Positions 1 through 12,672 of a stretch of 64,000 nucleotides of DNA are shown here, one piece after another. The stretch covers positions 54,168,684 to 54,232,683 of the forward strand of contig OZ024827.1 of assembly GCA_964016985.1 (NCBI GenBank). Direction: 5' to 3'. The position numbers and the translations under genes are program-made. This DNA is from Anodontia alba. Its lineage: Eukaryota > Mollusca > Bivalvia > Lucinida > Lucinidae. The notes beneath the pieces were generated by a model that was not told where the DNA came from, did no database searches, and worked only from the letters and a program-made list of their open reading frames with translations. How positions within the stretch are numbered: position 1 is the stretch's first letter; every line of letters begins with the position of its first letter.

Positions 1-188
1 AATAGCTAGAAATGGGACTATGAGCGAAGTAGTATCCTTTCCCGGTTTCATAGAATTGTCTGGACAAAAATCAATGAAGTCGCCACAGGGGTTCAGTTGT
101 TTACACAGCAAGTCCTTATAGACACATCGTCCATTTTTGCATAAATACATTGTTTCGTTTCCTCTTTTGCTTGTATCGCAAGGCAATC
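1..188 (-). CDS. LDL-receptor class A exon, 5' part of a partial host exon
   Basis: Read on the minus strand, 188 bases are open: a phase-1 acceptor (TATTTTGCAG just upstream, at 189-198) followed by 62 codons running off the window edge. Six cysteines have LDLa spacing: an opening Cys, then LCKNGRCVYKDLLC, then NPCGDFIDFC. The usual acidic Ca-binding cluster at the end is only partly kept (GDFID rather than SDE). The module is followed by a short polar stretch and a hydrophobic run (SLIVPFLAI), possibly the start of a membrane helix. LDLa modules bind ligands outside the cell. The frame joins that of the CUB-like exon at 63482-63646. CUB plus LDLa followed by a membrane helix recalls NETO-type receptors, but that naming is inference. 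Confidence 0.72.
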
Positions 189-347
189 CTGCAAAATAGT
201 ATCACAAGTTACCTACAAAATATACACCAAAATGCATTTCTGTAATATATTTATCATAATTCAATCTTCTAAAATATGTGTCACACTCTGATCCTGTTAA
301 GCACGCAGGATAAAATTTCAGCAGACGCTATTTTGAAATATTTATTC

Positions 348-440
348 TTATTTTTCCAAGCAAACAGGATATTTGACATTTCGTGCAATTGTCTCCTCAG
401 CATACAACGTGCATGAAATTTCAAACCCTATTTTTTAGCA
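348..440. repeat. Palindromic hairpin repeat, family H (copy 1)
   Basis: An imperfect inverted repeat whose arms carry TTTGACATTTCGTGCAATTG and the reverse-complement type GTGCATGAAATTTCAAA around a short spacer containing TCTCC. Similar copies lie near 11321-11372, 40482-40560, 40635-40715, 40828-40900 and 45751-45862. Probably a short MITE or other hairpin-forming repeat. Confidence 0.6.
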
Positions 441-1328
441 AAAATGTAAAAGAAAAAAAAAATGAATTAGATGTTTTCTGAATTGACCCAGAGACCATTC
501 CAACAAAGTGCCAATAAAAGTAAACTGACGCATATTAGAGGACAGACAGATAATAAAAACATCTTGCCACCGAAAATGAAAAGAAATATTTGGGCAAATA
601 ATTAGAAATGAGAATACTGTTAAATGTATATGAATTAACAATAAAGAATATAAGAGAAGCCAGTATGCAAACGATCACAGTGATTGTTAGTGAATTCTGA
701 AGAATCGTTAAGACAAACACTGACGTTCTTAAAAACTTATTATTAATCGTCCGCGATTCTAGACTAATGTAAAAACATCATCTGAGTGGGAGCTTACAGC
801 AATTCAAACGTTTAAACTGGCAGTTTGATTGGATACTTGTAGGTTATTAAGATCTTAGGCGTTATGATTCGACGGAATATATGGGCTTTACTTGCTCCAA
901 ACATATTCAATAAAGAAGATGCAGAACTGAAATACTGGTCAAAAAGAAAACTTTCATTAATGGGTAGATTAACCAAATCTCAAGCTGTTTGTCAATTTCT
1001 TCACATATCTATTTCTTTACCGAAAACGAGAAGACGTACTACTATGTCCCTTTCCTCCACTAGCTGGAAGTACAACAGACTCTTACCACCACTCTACCAT
1101 CGATTATATGTACTCGTAGTAAATATACAAGTAAAGATATCCCAGGAAATACCAGAATCAAGAAGCACAGTCTTCCCGAGGCACTTGAAGTAGGAGAGAT
1201 TGGGAACAAATAATGACCAAAACAAACGCCACATATGACACCACCGACCCACAGACAAAGAAAAACTACAACAAAGGAGCCGCCTTAGAACGGTCAGTAG
1301 AAAAACTACTGAGAGGGCTTAAACCAGT
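441..1328. other. No recognised gene; 3' part shares a repeat with 37.2 kb
   Basis: An open frame at 864-1193 matches no family I know. From about 1214 to 1328 the sequence is related to the insertion in the viral polymerase near 37.30 kb (shared core CCGCCTTAGAACGGTC) and, more weakly, to 5150-5215. This is a dispersed repeat of unknown type. Confidence 0.4.
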
Positions 1329-1716
1329 TTTTTTTTTTTTTTTTTTTTTTTTTGTTGTTGTTTTTTGTGTGTGTGTTGAGGTTTTACGGCCCAGTCAACC
1401 CAATGGGGTCATGTCGAGCGCGGTCAGTTTACCTAACCACACGTTTACTGGGCAGGCTTAGTCCTCTAAGTTGTTAACCAGTATTGTGCACATTCTTTCG
1501 CCAGAAACTGATAACTGCCCTTCTTGAATCAGCGGAAGGGAGAGAATGACCGTAGAAAATATTTCATGATCAATCTCCACGAAAGTATGTTGCCGACCTC
1601 GGCGGGGGTTGAACCCGCGACCTCCTTTATTCGCCCGAAACATCACCCATAATTCTGATGCTGCTCCAGATTACAACCAAATGTTATGTCCGCGTAGGAT
1701 GCTCTACCTCATCTGT
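1329..1716 (-). repeat. tRNA-derived SINE with poly-A tail
   Basis: On the minus strand, a head with tRNA-like features (GGTAGAGCATCCTACGCGG near 1690-1710 and a B-box-like GGGTTCAACCCC near 1608-1620) is followed by a unique body and a 3' poly-A run (poly-T at 1330-1353 on the plus strand). The tail part, about 1376-1482 (GAGGTTTTACGGCCCAGTC onward), recurs at 27600-27712 inside the Polinton-like element. A 3' poly-A and 5'-truncated copies are typical of retroposition by a LINE. Confidence 0.65.
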
Positions 1717-1771
1717 GGAACAACACAGTTAAACACATATAAACACAAACACTGTGTAGAAACAAAACAAG

Positions 1772-3004
1772 AGGGCCCTTATTCGCTCACCTGAGTGTCA
1801 TTGTCTCTAGTATATTCTAAAAGACTATGATTTCTCTTCATAGGACTATGTATGTTTAAAATTTGCTGAAAAGAATGTTTTCGGATGACAGGCTGGGGGT
1901 GCTGGACAGAAGCATGATCGCATGGTGCCTTATTGTTGAATAGACATGTGAACTAGATGAAGCTATGTAACCAAATATCAAAGGCCAGGGCCTTCTGGTT
2001 TCAGACAAAAAGATTTTTAAAGGTTTATCCTGTATAAGTATATATAAAACAAGACGGCGGCCATGGCGGCCATCTTGGATTTCTAATAGGGACGATTTTA
2101 GCTATTTTTGATCTACAAGTCACCCGATGCTTCCTACCAAGTTTAAAGTCAATAATTCTTTCGATTCCGGAGAAGAAGCGAAAAATATATTTTCAAGATG
2201 GCCGCCATGGCAGACACCTTGGATTTCCGATCAGAAAGATTTAGCCTTTTTTTACCTATAAGTCAACCTGATGCTTCCTACCAAGTTTCAAGTCAACTGG
2301 CTTTTGCAGTTTAGGAGAGGAAGCGAAAAATAGATTTTCAAGATGGCAGCCATCTTAGATTTCTGATCGGGACGATTTTAGCTATTTTTTATCTACAAAT
2401 CTTCATAATGCTTCCTACCAAGTTTCAAATCAATTGGCCTTTCAGTTCAGAAGAAGAAGCGAAAAATAGATTTTCAAGATGACGGCCATCTTGGATCTCT
2501 GATAGGGACGATTTGAGCTATTTTTGATCTATAAGTCACCCCAATGCTTCCTACCAAGTTTGGAGTCAATTGGCTTTTGGGTTTAGGAGAAGAAGCGAAA
2601 AATAGACTTTCAAGATGGCTGCCATGGCGGTCATCTTGGATTTCCTATCTGCACGATTTTAGCTCTTTTTGATCTACAAGTCACCCCGATGCTTCCTAGC
2701 AATTTGGAGTCACTTGGCCTTTTGGTTCAGGAGAAAAATAGATTTTCAAGATGGCGGCCATCTTGGATTTGCGATCGGAACGATTTTAGATATTTTTGAT
2801 CTACAAGTCACCCCAATGCTTCCTACCAAGTATCGAGTCAATTGGCCCAGGGGTGTAGGAGGAGTAAGCTTTTAAAGTAATTGTTGACGCCGCACGACGC
2901 AAGACGCACGACGGACGACGGACGACGGACGACAGACGACGGACACTGACTGACCACAATAGCTCACCATGAGCACTTCGTGCTCAGGTGAGCTAACAAA
3001 GGGC
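1772..3004. mobile_element. Non-autonomous TIR element with internal ~138 bp tandem array
   Basis: The ends are inverted: the left end has GGGCCCTTATTCGCTCACCT and the right end reads AGGTGAGCTAACAAAGGGC. Between them lie about six tandem units of roughly 133-144 bp, each with TTTTCAAGATGG, CATCTTGGAT, GACGATTTTAGC and ATGCTTCCTACCAAG, followed by GACGGAC-type short repeats. There is no transposase. The terminal motif GCTCACCTGA is shared with the larger element at 16778-19125, so both probably belong to one family. Confidence 0.6.
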
Positions 3005-3323
3005 TCAATGGCAATCTGCAGCCAGAACTTGTAAACCACAAACAGGGCCACGATGGGTCCGGTCACAGACATTAATAGTCAGCCGCCAAAACAGATTAAA
3101 GAGGAAGCCGTCATTTAGTCTGAGGACCAACCCACCGTCGTGCAATTAAAGAGGGAAGCAAAGTTATTAATAACAACTGGGTTAACAACCATGTATGCAG
3201 TTTGCCGCGGTATACCCATGGTGTAATCAATCTTTTTGTAGCGAGTGACTTTCTTTTAAAATTGTTTCTAGAATCAGTTTTGCCAACAATCTTTCCGAAT
3301 TTATAGACTAAGTCGCTATAATA

Positions 3324-3808
3324 TTAAACTTTGGACAGACCTTCTTCCAGAATTGTTTTCAAAATAACGTTATATTCGGACATGAATTCAATAAAACTAA
3401 GAAAATGTTTTAGTAGTTTATGATAACGGTACCCTTGTTTAAGAAGTGTACGTAGTTTACGATAAAGGATCCCTTGTTTTAGAAGTTTAGCAGTTAAACT
3501 TTTGTTTCGATTATTGAAGTCATTGACTTGACTAGATGCACTAGAGAAATGAATTAACTGAGAATTATATATACCACAGGACGCAGCACGAGAGACATCG
3601 CCATCCAAAAATGGAAAATTAACAATATCAGAAAGTCGTTTGCCATACATTTTAGTAGAGATTATGCCATTAGATACTGATAAATTTAAATCCGGAAACT
3701 GTGGTTCGTTATCAGAGTTATTCGTTTTATTTAACTGTAGTTCTTTTGGATAAATTTTATCGACCATTTGTTCAAAATATTTATTATCAATATTTAGTAA
3801 GTCATCCT
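3324..3808 (-). pseudogene. Reverse transcriptase C-terminal remnant
   Basis: The minus strand is open for 147 codons (3324-3767) and the frame extends upstream to about 3808. It shows a DDLLNIDNKYF stretch that I read as the region just after a YLDD-type reverse transcriptase active site, then PDLNLSVSNG, DIVNFPFLDGD, SQLIHFSSAS and LLKQGYRYHKL, which are characteristic of a retroelement family common in aquatic invertebrates. The catalytic palm upstream is missing. I cannot settle between a Penelope-like and a LINE-like origin. Confidence 0.6.
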
Positions 3809-6800
3809 AATGTCAAAAAGATGAATTTAATGCTTTAATAATACTGGCCTGTATTTTCGTGAGAACATAAATAAATGTCAGAAAGATTGCCTTTGGAAAC
3901 GAAGAACACACTACAGATTAGAAAATGGGAGTCTCGGTTTTACTGAGACTCTTCATAAGCAGTAATGAAGTTTGCAACGCTACTTACGCCCTCTAGCGTA
4001 TACATGAGCAGAACTCCATTTTCAAAAATACCACAATGGACCCAATGATCCCAAAGGAAATGAAATATAATCTGCACTATGGTAAAATACGGGGAGACGT
4101 TCTAATTTCGCCAACCACACGGCACTAGCACCAGCAGCAATGTTGTAATATAAACGTCAGAAAGATTGCCTTTGGAAACAAAGAACACACTACAGATTAG
4201 AAAATGGGAGTCTCGGCTTTATTGAGACTCTCCATAAGCAGTAATGAAGTCTCTTTCGTAACAAGAACAGAAACAGATATGCAGTAATAAAGGGGGCGCA
4301 ATTTCCATCCACATGTTTACCAACAAGACTTGGTAATTGTCAAATGCACATATTACGTTAGATTTGGACGCTCATAGCATTATATTTTCTCACCAAGGTC
4401 ATCAAGACCTGATAAATTATATTTACGTGTTAGCCAAATATTATATACAGAAAACTACATTCATGGATAGTTTACAAACGTGTATTCCTTACGTGTAGAA
4501 AACGTTCATAGTGAAAAATACATGGCATTTATTAATGATTGATTTGGATGGACCTTTAAAATGATCCCCACTGCATAACTAATTTTATTCACAAGGTTTA
4601 TTCTAATTCTTAGAGTGCGTGCCGGCATGCGCTCGTTTGAGTGTGTTTGGGCGGAGGTCTACGATGAGTGTTCGTAAGAAGATATCAACACACAGTTGTG
4701 AAATTGCCCAGGCCCACACATGCTCAATTCTTGATTTTGAATATTATTCATTTAAAGAGCTTTGAAAATCTAGTGAGTTACTAACTGACTTCAGTCTGGA
4801 AAGTGAAATAGTAGAGCAATTATATAAAAGTGTCATAATTACAATAGTGAGCATACACAATTACTAATTCTTATCTACTTTTCCTTATAATATATTTGTA
4901 TAATATAATGTGTTGAATGATTTGTATGGACATTGTCATAGCTAATTTATGTGTACACTATATGTACGAAATAAAATTATAACAAAGACAGAAATTTCTA
5001 TAATCATTTCCACTCTGAACTTCCCTGTCACTTCAGAGTGTCTCAGTCCTTTGATTCCTCATGAACAGACTCAATTAAATCGAAACCTATTTTCTCTGCT
5101 TTTTATTTGTTCTGTATACCTCAAAAGGATCATCTAAAAAAACCAACGGGAACTGCAAAAGAAATACAGCTTTGGGACGGTCAACAGAAAAACTGTTGTT
5201 AGGGGCTTTACATATACCTGGTTTCATGAGCACCTATAGTGCTTTTGCAGAGGCTGTAAAACGTCGCCCCTTACTTTGTTGCAGTGCTGATGTTACTAAT
5301 GTTCTGGCCGTTTGCGTCTGTTGGATACGTACATAAGAGTCGGGTTTCTCAATTCCTGTACCTTGCAAATAAACGTAGCCCTTGCATCGGAAAGATTTAC
5401 GGCTGGATTTTATTATATTTAAAGCTTGGATATTGGTCCATACAAAACTGTTGTATAGAAATGCGAAACTAATTGCATTTTGGAGAAACGCATGCATTTT
5501 GCATAATACTGGTTTAGAGATTTGCCAAGCAACTGTAGGTTCTATTAAACGTGTAGTACACATATATATACAAACAGGTAAAATAGACCCAATATACACC
5601 CAACCAGCGATAAATTAATATGTACAGTTGATGTCTGAATATAAATTAGCACTGATTGTTTAAAATTCTTGTCGCATTTTGTAGAACGACGTGTATTTTT
5701 TAAAATTTTGACAAACATTTTCGTTTTCTGAAACTACGTCAAATATTATGTTTGGCCTTCATACATTCTTATAAAGTATAGTTCGTCAACAAAGGTTTTG
5801 AAATTATGGACATGAAGAAATGCGCGGCGATTCCCCGCAACATGCATGTTTAAGACTTACATAAGTACAACATAGGGTCCTATACGAATATTTTTATTAA
5901 AAAAAAACATAAGCAAGAACGCCCGAAAGATGTCTGGTAAAATTTAAAATGTGTCATTCTAAATGGTATCATAAAATTTGCAATCAAACGTTTTCTTACA
6001 GGTTTATTGCGGCCATATTTGGACGAAAAATTGAATATTTTTGGCGTTAATCTATTTTTATTTACCTTCTAATATAGGCTATAGGAAAGGAGAAGGTTTA
6101 TTTGAAACACAGTTTGCACGCGAAATTTAAAACAAAATTATGTCAGAAAGGAAAACATGGGGTACTCCCCCTTAAATGCGGAAAACAACCGGGTTGTCAC
6201 TAGTGACGTCATGTTTGCATAATCGCATGAGAAAATAAACATTCTGCTTTCTGTTTTGAGCATTTTTTCTTTCTTTTTTATGATTAAACCTGAATACACA
6301 AGGTTTTGTATACTTAGAAATTGTTAAGTATCAACTAGGCCTCCATAGAAACGTGCGAGTTCTCTCGAAATGCAATGTATGTATATCTGCTATACACTTG
6401 TTTTATATACAGACATGTCCAGGCTTTCTTCCTATATCAAAATAAATCGTATATCATTCTGATGCTAGGGTTAGCAAAACCTGACCACTAGAAACCGTAC
6501 TATAATATGTGAAAATAGAATTCCGCTTAACACTGATTGGAGCATGAGGAATGTTGCATTATTCCTCATTATTAAACTCAAACCTAGTCTGACATTTTCT
6601 ATTTTTGATTTGTTTTGTATTTCTAAAGGAGCCCCATTTCAGAAAATCTGTATCACAGCATTTGTTGTGAGACAAATATTACTTGTGGGCCATATACTGA
6701 AATCAGTTTCAGTACACGTATAGGCATTATATTAATATTAAGGTAGTTTTGTTGTCTGAACTTCAATCTAATTGGAATTAAGCTTTTATTCTTCCAAATG

Positions 6801-6810
6801 TATGTTAATA
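3809..6810. other. Non-genic stretch with a duplicated ~90 bp repeat
   Basis: A segment with CAGAAAGATTGCCTTTGGAA occurs at about 3877-3967 and again at 4152-4247; a related, partly inverted version lies at 18425-18565. Overlapping open frames on both strands at 5234-5618 match nothing recognisable. The rest is AT-rich with no feature I can support. Confidence 0.45.
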
Positions 6811-6811
6811 G

Positions 6812-6970
6812 AGGATCTTACATTCGTGGTCATTTAATATGACATTTATGAAACACATTGGGTAATTTCGGTATATTGCGAGCCTCCAGGCGAGCAAAAT
6901 ACCGAAATTACCCAACAGGGTTCATAAATGTCACATTAAATGTCCACATGTCCACGAATGTAAGATTCTA
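6812..6970. repeat. Palindromic MITE-like repeat
   Basis: A near-perfect inverted repeat: the left arm (CTTACATTCGTGG... GGGTAATTTCGGTAT, about 6817-6875) pairs with the right arm (ATACCGAAATTACCC... CCACGAATGTAAG, about 6899-6966) around a short loop rich in GAGCCTCCAGGCGAG. It would fold into a long hairpin. Confidence 0.7.
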
Positions 6971-9172
6971 TTTATCACATGACCCTTCCGACGACAAAAA
7001 TGCATAAAATATATGTGACCAGCCATGGGATTTTGGGTCCAAATGAGGTTCATGGGCCAAAATGAGATAGTGGTATTTTCTGGCCGCATTTTAACCCTAG
7101 AGTCCACATATGAAACTTTATATTATTATCGGAAGTATGTTTGGGGATATAACCAAAAGTTTGAAAGGCCCTAGAAACTGATTTCTCGCGTTACGTCTCC
7201 CGTAATACTTAAATTACGTGCTTTGTTTTCATATCCTTCTCCTAAGAAATTATGCAGATTGTGGGAAGTGACATATGGCAGAATGCTTACAGCTGTGTTC
7301 CCACTTACCAAAAATATTTAAAAAAAACTTCACAGAAAAAGAGCACGTTTGTTGCATTATATGGTTGTCATGGAAACCAGCGTTTAAGATTTCAACAATA
7401 AGGGTCCAAAATGACCACTAAAGAATTAAGTATACATGGATAGTTATAAAAGTACCAAAAGAAGATAAATTTTTGTGGTATATTAGTTTTCTTATAAATA
7501 GAAGTTTTCACAAGTTCGTTTCAAATACTGTATGATGACAGATCAGGCAATAAATTCGTCACCTCGCTTAGTATACCACAAATAACACCCAGGCAGCCAA
7601 TTCTGTAGAAAGTTAAAAACAGACATTTCCAGATGCCATTGTCTGCTTTTAATAAAAGTGATAGGAACTATTTCTGTGTGATGTAAATGAAAATCACTTC
7701 TTTATAATTATCAAAAAAAAAATCCACTATAACGGTGACCATAGCAACCAAAAGTCTGTACCATCACTAATATCATAGAATAGATATTTGAAGGACAATT
7801 ATCTGCAATCAATAAAACCGGTGATGGAATTATTCTAGTGAATTAGCATAATCTCTAGCCATAATATAATTACACATAATATAATGTTCAACAAGTATTA
7901 TCTTTATTTTGTTAATTGGAAACCGAAGTCTCTCACAGTGGCGAAAATTACAAACATCAGACATATTCAAAACTGAACCGATTATCTGAATCATTAAACA
8001 AGCTCAGGATTAATGTTCATTATGGATGTAAAATTTCATAAATTTTATAATTACAGAAAATTTGAAATTCTAAAATGTAAAATAGTTTCCATCGCACAGA
8101 AAATGGCATCACCATGTGGCAAAAACATATACATGAAAGAGTTACCAGCTTCTTGTGGATCTTCATTAGCGCCATCTTAATTGTAATCACATCCCAAACG
8201 ATACCTACACACCCACCCACAAACACATACATGTATCCCCTCCACCCCCACCTCCCACCCATTACACACACTCAAACGCATGTGAACTTTATTGCCCCAT
8301 TACGTAATCAACAACAGTAAAGTTTTACAGCTTTTACTGACAAATTTTACTGTCATATTCTCATGTTGTATTCATTAAGCGGAATATTTTTTTTTTTTTT
8401 TTCATTTTTCACAATTCGTTTGAAACTTTCCAACAACGAGTTGTCTATTTATATATTATTTATGTTACTATCGCATCGTCTAACGGGATGCGTGTACTAT
8501 CTGAGAGACAATGTGAAAATAGTTTGTGTCACTCATGCGATTCATCTAGATCTTGTGGCATTCATTTGTTTCAGTTCAAGTAAAACGGCACCTTTGAACT
8601 TCCGACAACAGCTGTGCGTTTTTCGAATTCGAGACCGTATAAAAATGAACCACGTAAACAACACACAAGAAAAAAAAACTCGATGTTTTATCTTTTTAAA
8701 ATTGTTTTTTGGGATATATTTTTACATAGTGGAATTATGAAAAATATGCCCCTGAAGGCAGTTGTTCAGGAGAACGACGGCCAACTTTTCAGAGAGGTTA
8801 CTACCTCCTGCTATGTCTGATTGAAGCGGTGATCTGATGCGAATTTCATGAACTTCTAGTTTGCCTGCTGAAAAATTAGTTTCCGTAAGTCACACCTTGA
8901 CGGACTGTAGCGACAGTTTGTCGTCAGCTCAACGCATGGTTAAAGGTAAACTACATGGTATGCGGGCCGTTCAAACTATTCCATGAACACATATTTTCTG
9001 CACGGGATATGAAATATAAACAGCGATTACAATGTAATTCTCTTTATTGTCCGTTTTACATCAATGGACTTGGACCCACTCTGCACTGAGGAGTTCGGGT
9101 CTAACTTGATAAGGTTTATTTACAAGCAGCAGACTTAAACACACGTGCAAGAAAAAAAATCGTGTATCGACT
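6971..9172. other. No recognised gene
   Basis: AT-rich DNA with short open frames only. The frames at 8020-8320 and 8363-8820 contain low-complexity stretches and no family motif. Nothing else was found. Confidence 0.4.
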
Positions 9173-9173
9173 C

Positions 9174-9624
9174 TCTCGGTGTACGTTTCGTTAAACTGAT
9201 AGTATTCTTACATATCTCGGTGTACGCTTCGTTAAACTGATAGTATTCTTACATATCTCGGTGTACGCTTCGTTAAACTGATAGTATTCTTACATATCTC
9301 GGTGTATGTTTCGTTAAACTGATAGTATTCTTATATATCTCGGTGTACGTTTCGTTAAACTGATAGTATTCTTCCATATCTCGGTGTACGCTTCGTTAAA
9401 CTGAAAGTATTCTTCCATATCTCGGTGTACGTTTCGTTAAACTGATAGTATTCTTATATATCTCGGTGTACGTTTCGTTAAACTGATAGTATTCTTACAT
9501 ATCTCGGTGTACGCTTCGTTAAACTGATAGTATTCTTACATATCTCGGTGTACGTTTCGTTAAACTGATAGTATTCTTACATATCTCGGTGTACGTTTCG
9601 TTAAACTGATAGTATTCTTACATA
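9174..9624. repeat. 41-bp tandem repeat, about 11 copies
   Basis: Units containing TCTCGGTGTACG, TTCGTTAAACTGATAG and TATTCTTACAT recur every 41 bases (for example near 9177, 9216, 9258, 9299, 9340, 9381, 9422, 9463, 9504, 9545 and 9586). Copies differ by a few substitutions only (ACGTTTCG versus ACGCTTCG), so the array is young. Confidence 0.9.
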
Positions 9625-10078
9625 TATGGACAAGGTTTTCTGTAGACTGTTTTATATATTCCGGACTTGCTTTCTTCTCAAAAAGTATAATTTGGGATAT
9701 ATCTATCTTATCAGAGCAAAAACTACAGAAATATGAAAATCCATTCTAAGAGGGTCGTTCTCTTGAATAACTTTCATCAGGGACATTTGTTTCATAAATT
9801 TATATAGCGCGAAAATTCAATTTTAAAACGATAAAGCATCGATCTTAATGATTAAGGAGGATAAAAGAATAAATTACACAAGCGCAGATGTGCGAAGTGA
9901 AATATGATTGCTCCTGTTTAATAAAAAAAACAAAAACAAAACAAAAAACTGGACGTTCTTCCTCTCTCATTTTTTTTTATTTTTTTTTTCTTACCATACG
10001 AGAAAAAGGCTTGAAACTTCAAAGATGTTTATTATATATTATTATCATTATTATCATCATCATTATTATGAAGATGAT

Positions 10079-10083
<5 letters not shown>

Positions 10084-10130
<47 letters not shown>
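10084..10130. repeat. (ATT)n microsatellite
   Basis: An uninterrupted ATT trinucleotide run, preceded by imperfect ATT/ATC repeats from about 10033. Open frames here are homopolymer-like and not genes. Confidence 0.9.
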
Positions 10131-10449
10131 TGAAAATCGAACACAACAAATTAAGACACAAACGAGTTGCATACCTGCGCCTGCATATAAGCAGGGATTT
10201 TGCGGTTCGTTTCCTACGTAAGGACAGGCTTAACTGCTTATGATAGCATCAGAAGTGATTTGCTTATAGATTATTTTCCAGAGGCAACGAAAGAAAGACT
10301 ACCTACATATTCGGTACTTATCCTGAAATTTGAACAAATAAATTAGAATTTTGTCACCGGAAGGGGAGTTCTATCAGAGCAACATACACACACACAAGAC
10401 ATAACTTGATGAAATGATGATTTTTAATGATGATGCTGATGATTATCAC

Positions 10450-10886
10450 TGGTACATCTGTAAATATATATAGAATACATTTACTATAACACAGCAAACA
10501 TAGTAAAGTACCAACTTTACTGGTGTATGTCTACATGGCGAATGCCTGCAATAACAATAATGAATACGATACATACATGAAACAAATTGGATGTAAGAAA
10601 TGACTAGATGAAAACACATATGATATTTATGAAATAAGATATTTATGAAAACTGAGTACGGATTTATGATATAAGCTCAAATTGACCATCTTGCAGTTTC
10701 AGTTCAAAATACATTTAAACTACAAAACTTACATATCTCAAAACTCCTTACCAAATATTTTTTCTATCTATTTAATAAACACTTAAAACAGACATACCTG
10801 TAAATATATATAGAATGCATTTACTATAACACAGCAAACAAAGTAAAGTACCAACTTTACTGGTGTATGTCTACATGGCGAATGCA
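10450..10886. repeat. Direct ~95 bp repeat pair
   Basis: The segment at about 10450-10547 (CTGTAAATATATATAGAAT ... TCTACATGGCGAATGC) recurs at 10794-10886, offset about 344 bases, with few differences. Function unknown. Confidence 0.75.
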
Positions 10887-11320
10887 CTGATCCATGCATT
10901 AAAGCATGCATAAAAGGTGATCTGGTTAGTACATAACGGTACATGCTGTATTAGTATTATGACTATTTGTGAGGGCGGGAGATGAGATCTGTAAAGGAAA
11001 AGAGTTGAATCTGGGGAAACATCAGTACTTAAACCTAATAAAATAAAACGAAGACATTAACACATTTCTTGAATTTTATTTTATTGTGCAAAACCCGACC
11101 TATGACATTTTTAATGTTTTGAGTGAATGGCAGATAGTGGAGACCCTGATCAAGCTAATCTATAGGAGCCGTTTGATCTGAGTATGTACCATCAGCTGAT
11201 ATTGAGGGGAAACGGGGTAGTTTAGGCTGCATTATTAAAATATTAACTTTTAAAGCGCTAATCACAACTGCAACAGACACCTTTTTCTTTTTCCTTTTAC
11301 TATTATTTTTCAGAGTAAAT

Positions 11321-11372
11321 AAGGTTTGACATTTCAGATGATTCACATGAAATGTCAAGCCTTTTATTTATT
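11321..11372. repeat. Palindromic hairpin repeat, family H (short copy)
   Basis: Arms GGTTTGACATTTCA and TGAAATGTCAAGCC flank a short loop; the outer arms AAATAAG and TTTATTT extend the pairing. Same core as the copy at 348-440. Confidence 0.5.
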
Positions 11373-11769
11373 TATTTATTTATTTTAAGAGGGTAAGCAC
11401 ATTTAATATAGACTTTAATGGCTAGTCTACCATGTGGCCCTCTTTTCTCGAAATAATAGTAAAGAACATTTTGCTTAGCGCTATGGTCAGCTTAGCATTT
11501 TAAAAGATTTAAATACGAGATAGAATAAATATTGAATATTGTGGCTTAAAACCGTAAAAGGATGGTAAACTGGTTATAATTAAATTCCTTGACACATTTT
11601 GCACTTCGATGGCAAGTTCTCGCTCTGCTATGTGTGTATAATTATATCTACGTCCCTTTAACTAGTTAATTAAATTATGATCTTTGTTTTTGCATATAGC
11701 ATGATGAAGACACACACACACACACAAAAAAAAACCAGAACAATTTACACAATAAAAGCACCGCAAGCA

Positions 11770-12672
11770 TAATACCCCGCCATAGCAATTATTTGTTTAT
11801 GTATTAAAGTTATCGTTGCGAAAATGTCTGGAAAGAAAATGACGGAGGGACAGATAACAACCCTTAACCAGATCTTGATAATATCAATGGACAGATAACA
11901 ATCCTAAACCAGATCTTGGTAATATCAATGCATATAGCAAGTTTGGTTAAAAGGCTTTGTTATATACTCAAGTTATCGTCCGGAAACGAAAATATGGGCG
12001 TGTCTCGGGCAGATAACTCCAGAAAAAACTGACGAAATTTGCCCATTAGCAATTCCAAAACAGATCTCCTTAAGGTCAATGCACATAGCAAGTTTTGTTA
12101 AAATCGCTTGTTATTTACTCAAGTTATCGTCTGGAAACGAAAATATGGGTGTCTCGGGCAGATAACTCCGTAAAAATTTGACGAAATTTGCCCATTAGCA
12201 ATTCCATACCAGACCTCCTTAATGTCAATATATATAGCAAGTTTGGTAAAAATCCCTTGTTATTTACTCAAGTTATCGTCCGGAAACGAAAATATGGGCG
12301 TGTCTCGGGCAGATAACTCCGTAAAAAATTGACGAAATTTGCCCATTAGGAATCCCAAACCAGATCTCCTTAATGTCAATGCATATAGTAAGTTTGGTTA
12401 AAATCCCTTGTTATTTACTCAAGTTATCGTTTGGAAACGAAAATATGGGCGTGTCTCGGGCAGATAACTCCGTAAAAAATTGACGAAATTTGCCCATTAG
12501 CAATCCTAAACCAGATCTTCACAATATCAATGCACATACCAAGTTTGGTAAAAATCCTTTGATGTTTACTCAAGTTATCATCCGGAAACGAAAAACGGAC
12601 GGACGGACGGACAGACACACGGACGTCCAACGTGAAACCATAATACCCCGCCACTATTGTGTGTTGGGGTAT
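11770..12672. mobile_element. Repeat element with ~150 bp tandem units
   Basis: About five units contain CAAGTTATCGTCCGGAAACG, GTCTCGGGCAGATAACTCC, GACGAAATTTGCCCATTAG and CCAGATCTCCTTAATGTCAA, spaced about 150 bases. The array is followed by GGACGGACGGAC short repeats and closes with ATACCCCGCC ... GGGGTAT; the left edge also begins ATACCCCGCC. The layout (TIR-like ends, tandem body, GGAC tail) matches the blocks at 1772-3004 and 16778-19125 although the sequence differs. Confidence 0.6.

Noticed and set aside
864..1193. 109-residue gene
   Set aside because: No recognised domain or splice signals; likely a chance frame.
5234..5618. Overlapping ~120-codon frames on both strands
   Set aside because: No motif, start context or neighbouring feature supports either one.
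9174..9624. CRISPR-like array
   Set aside because: The repeats are contiguous with no unique spacers, and the genome is eukaryotic.
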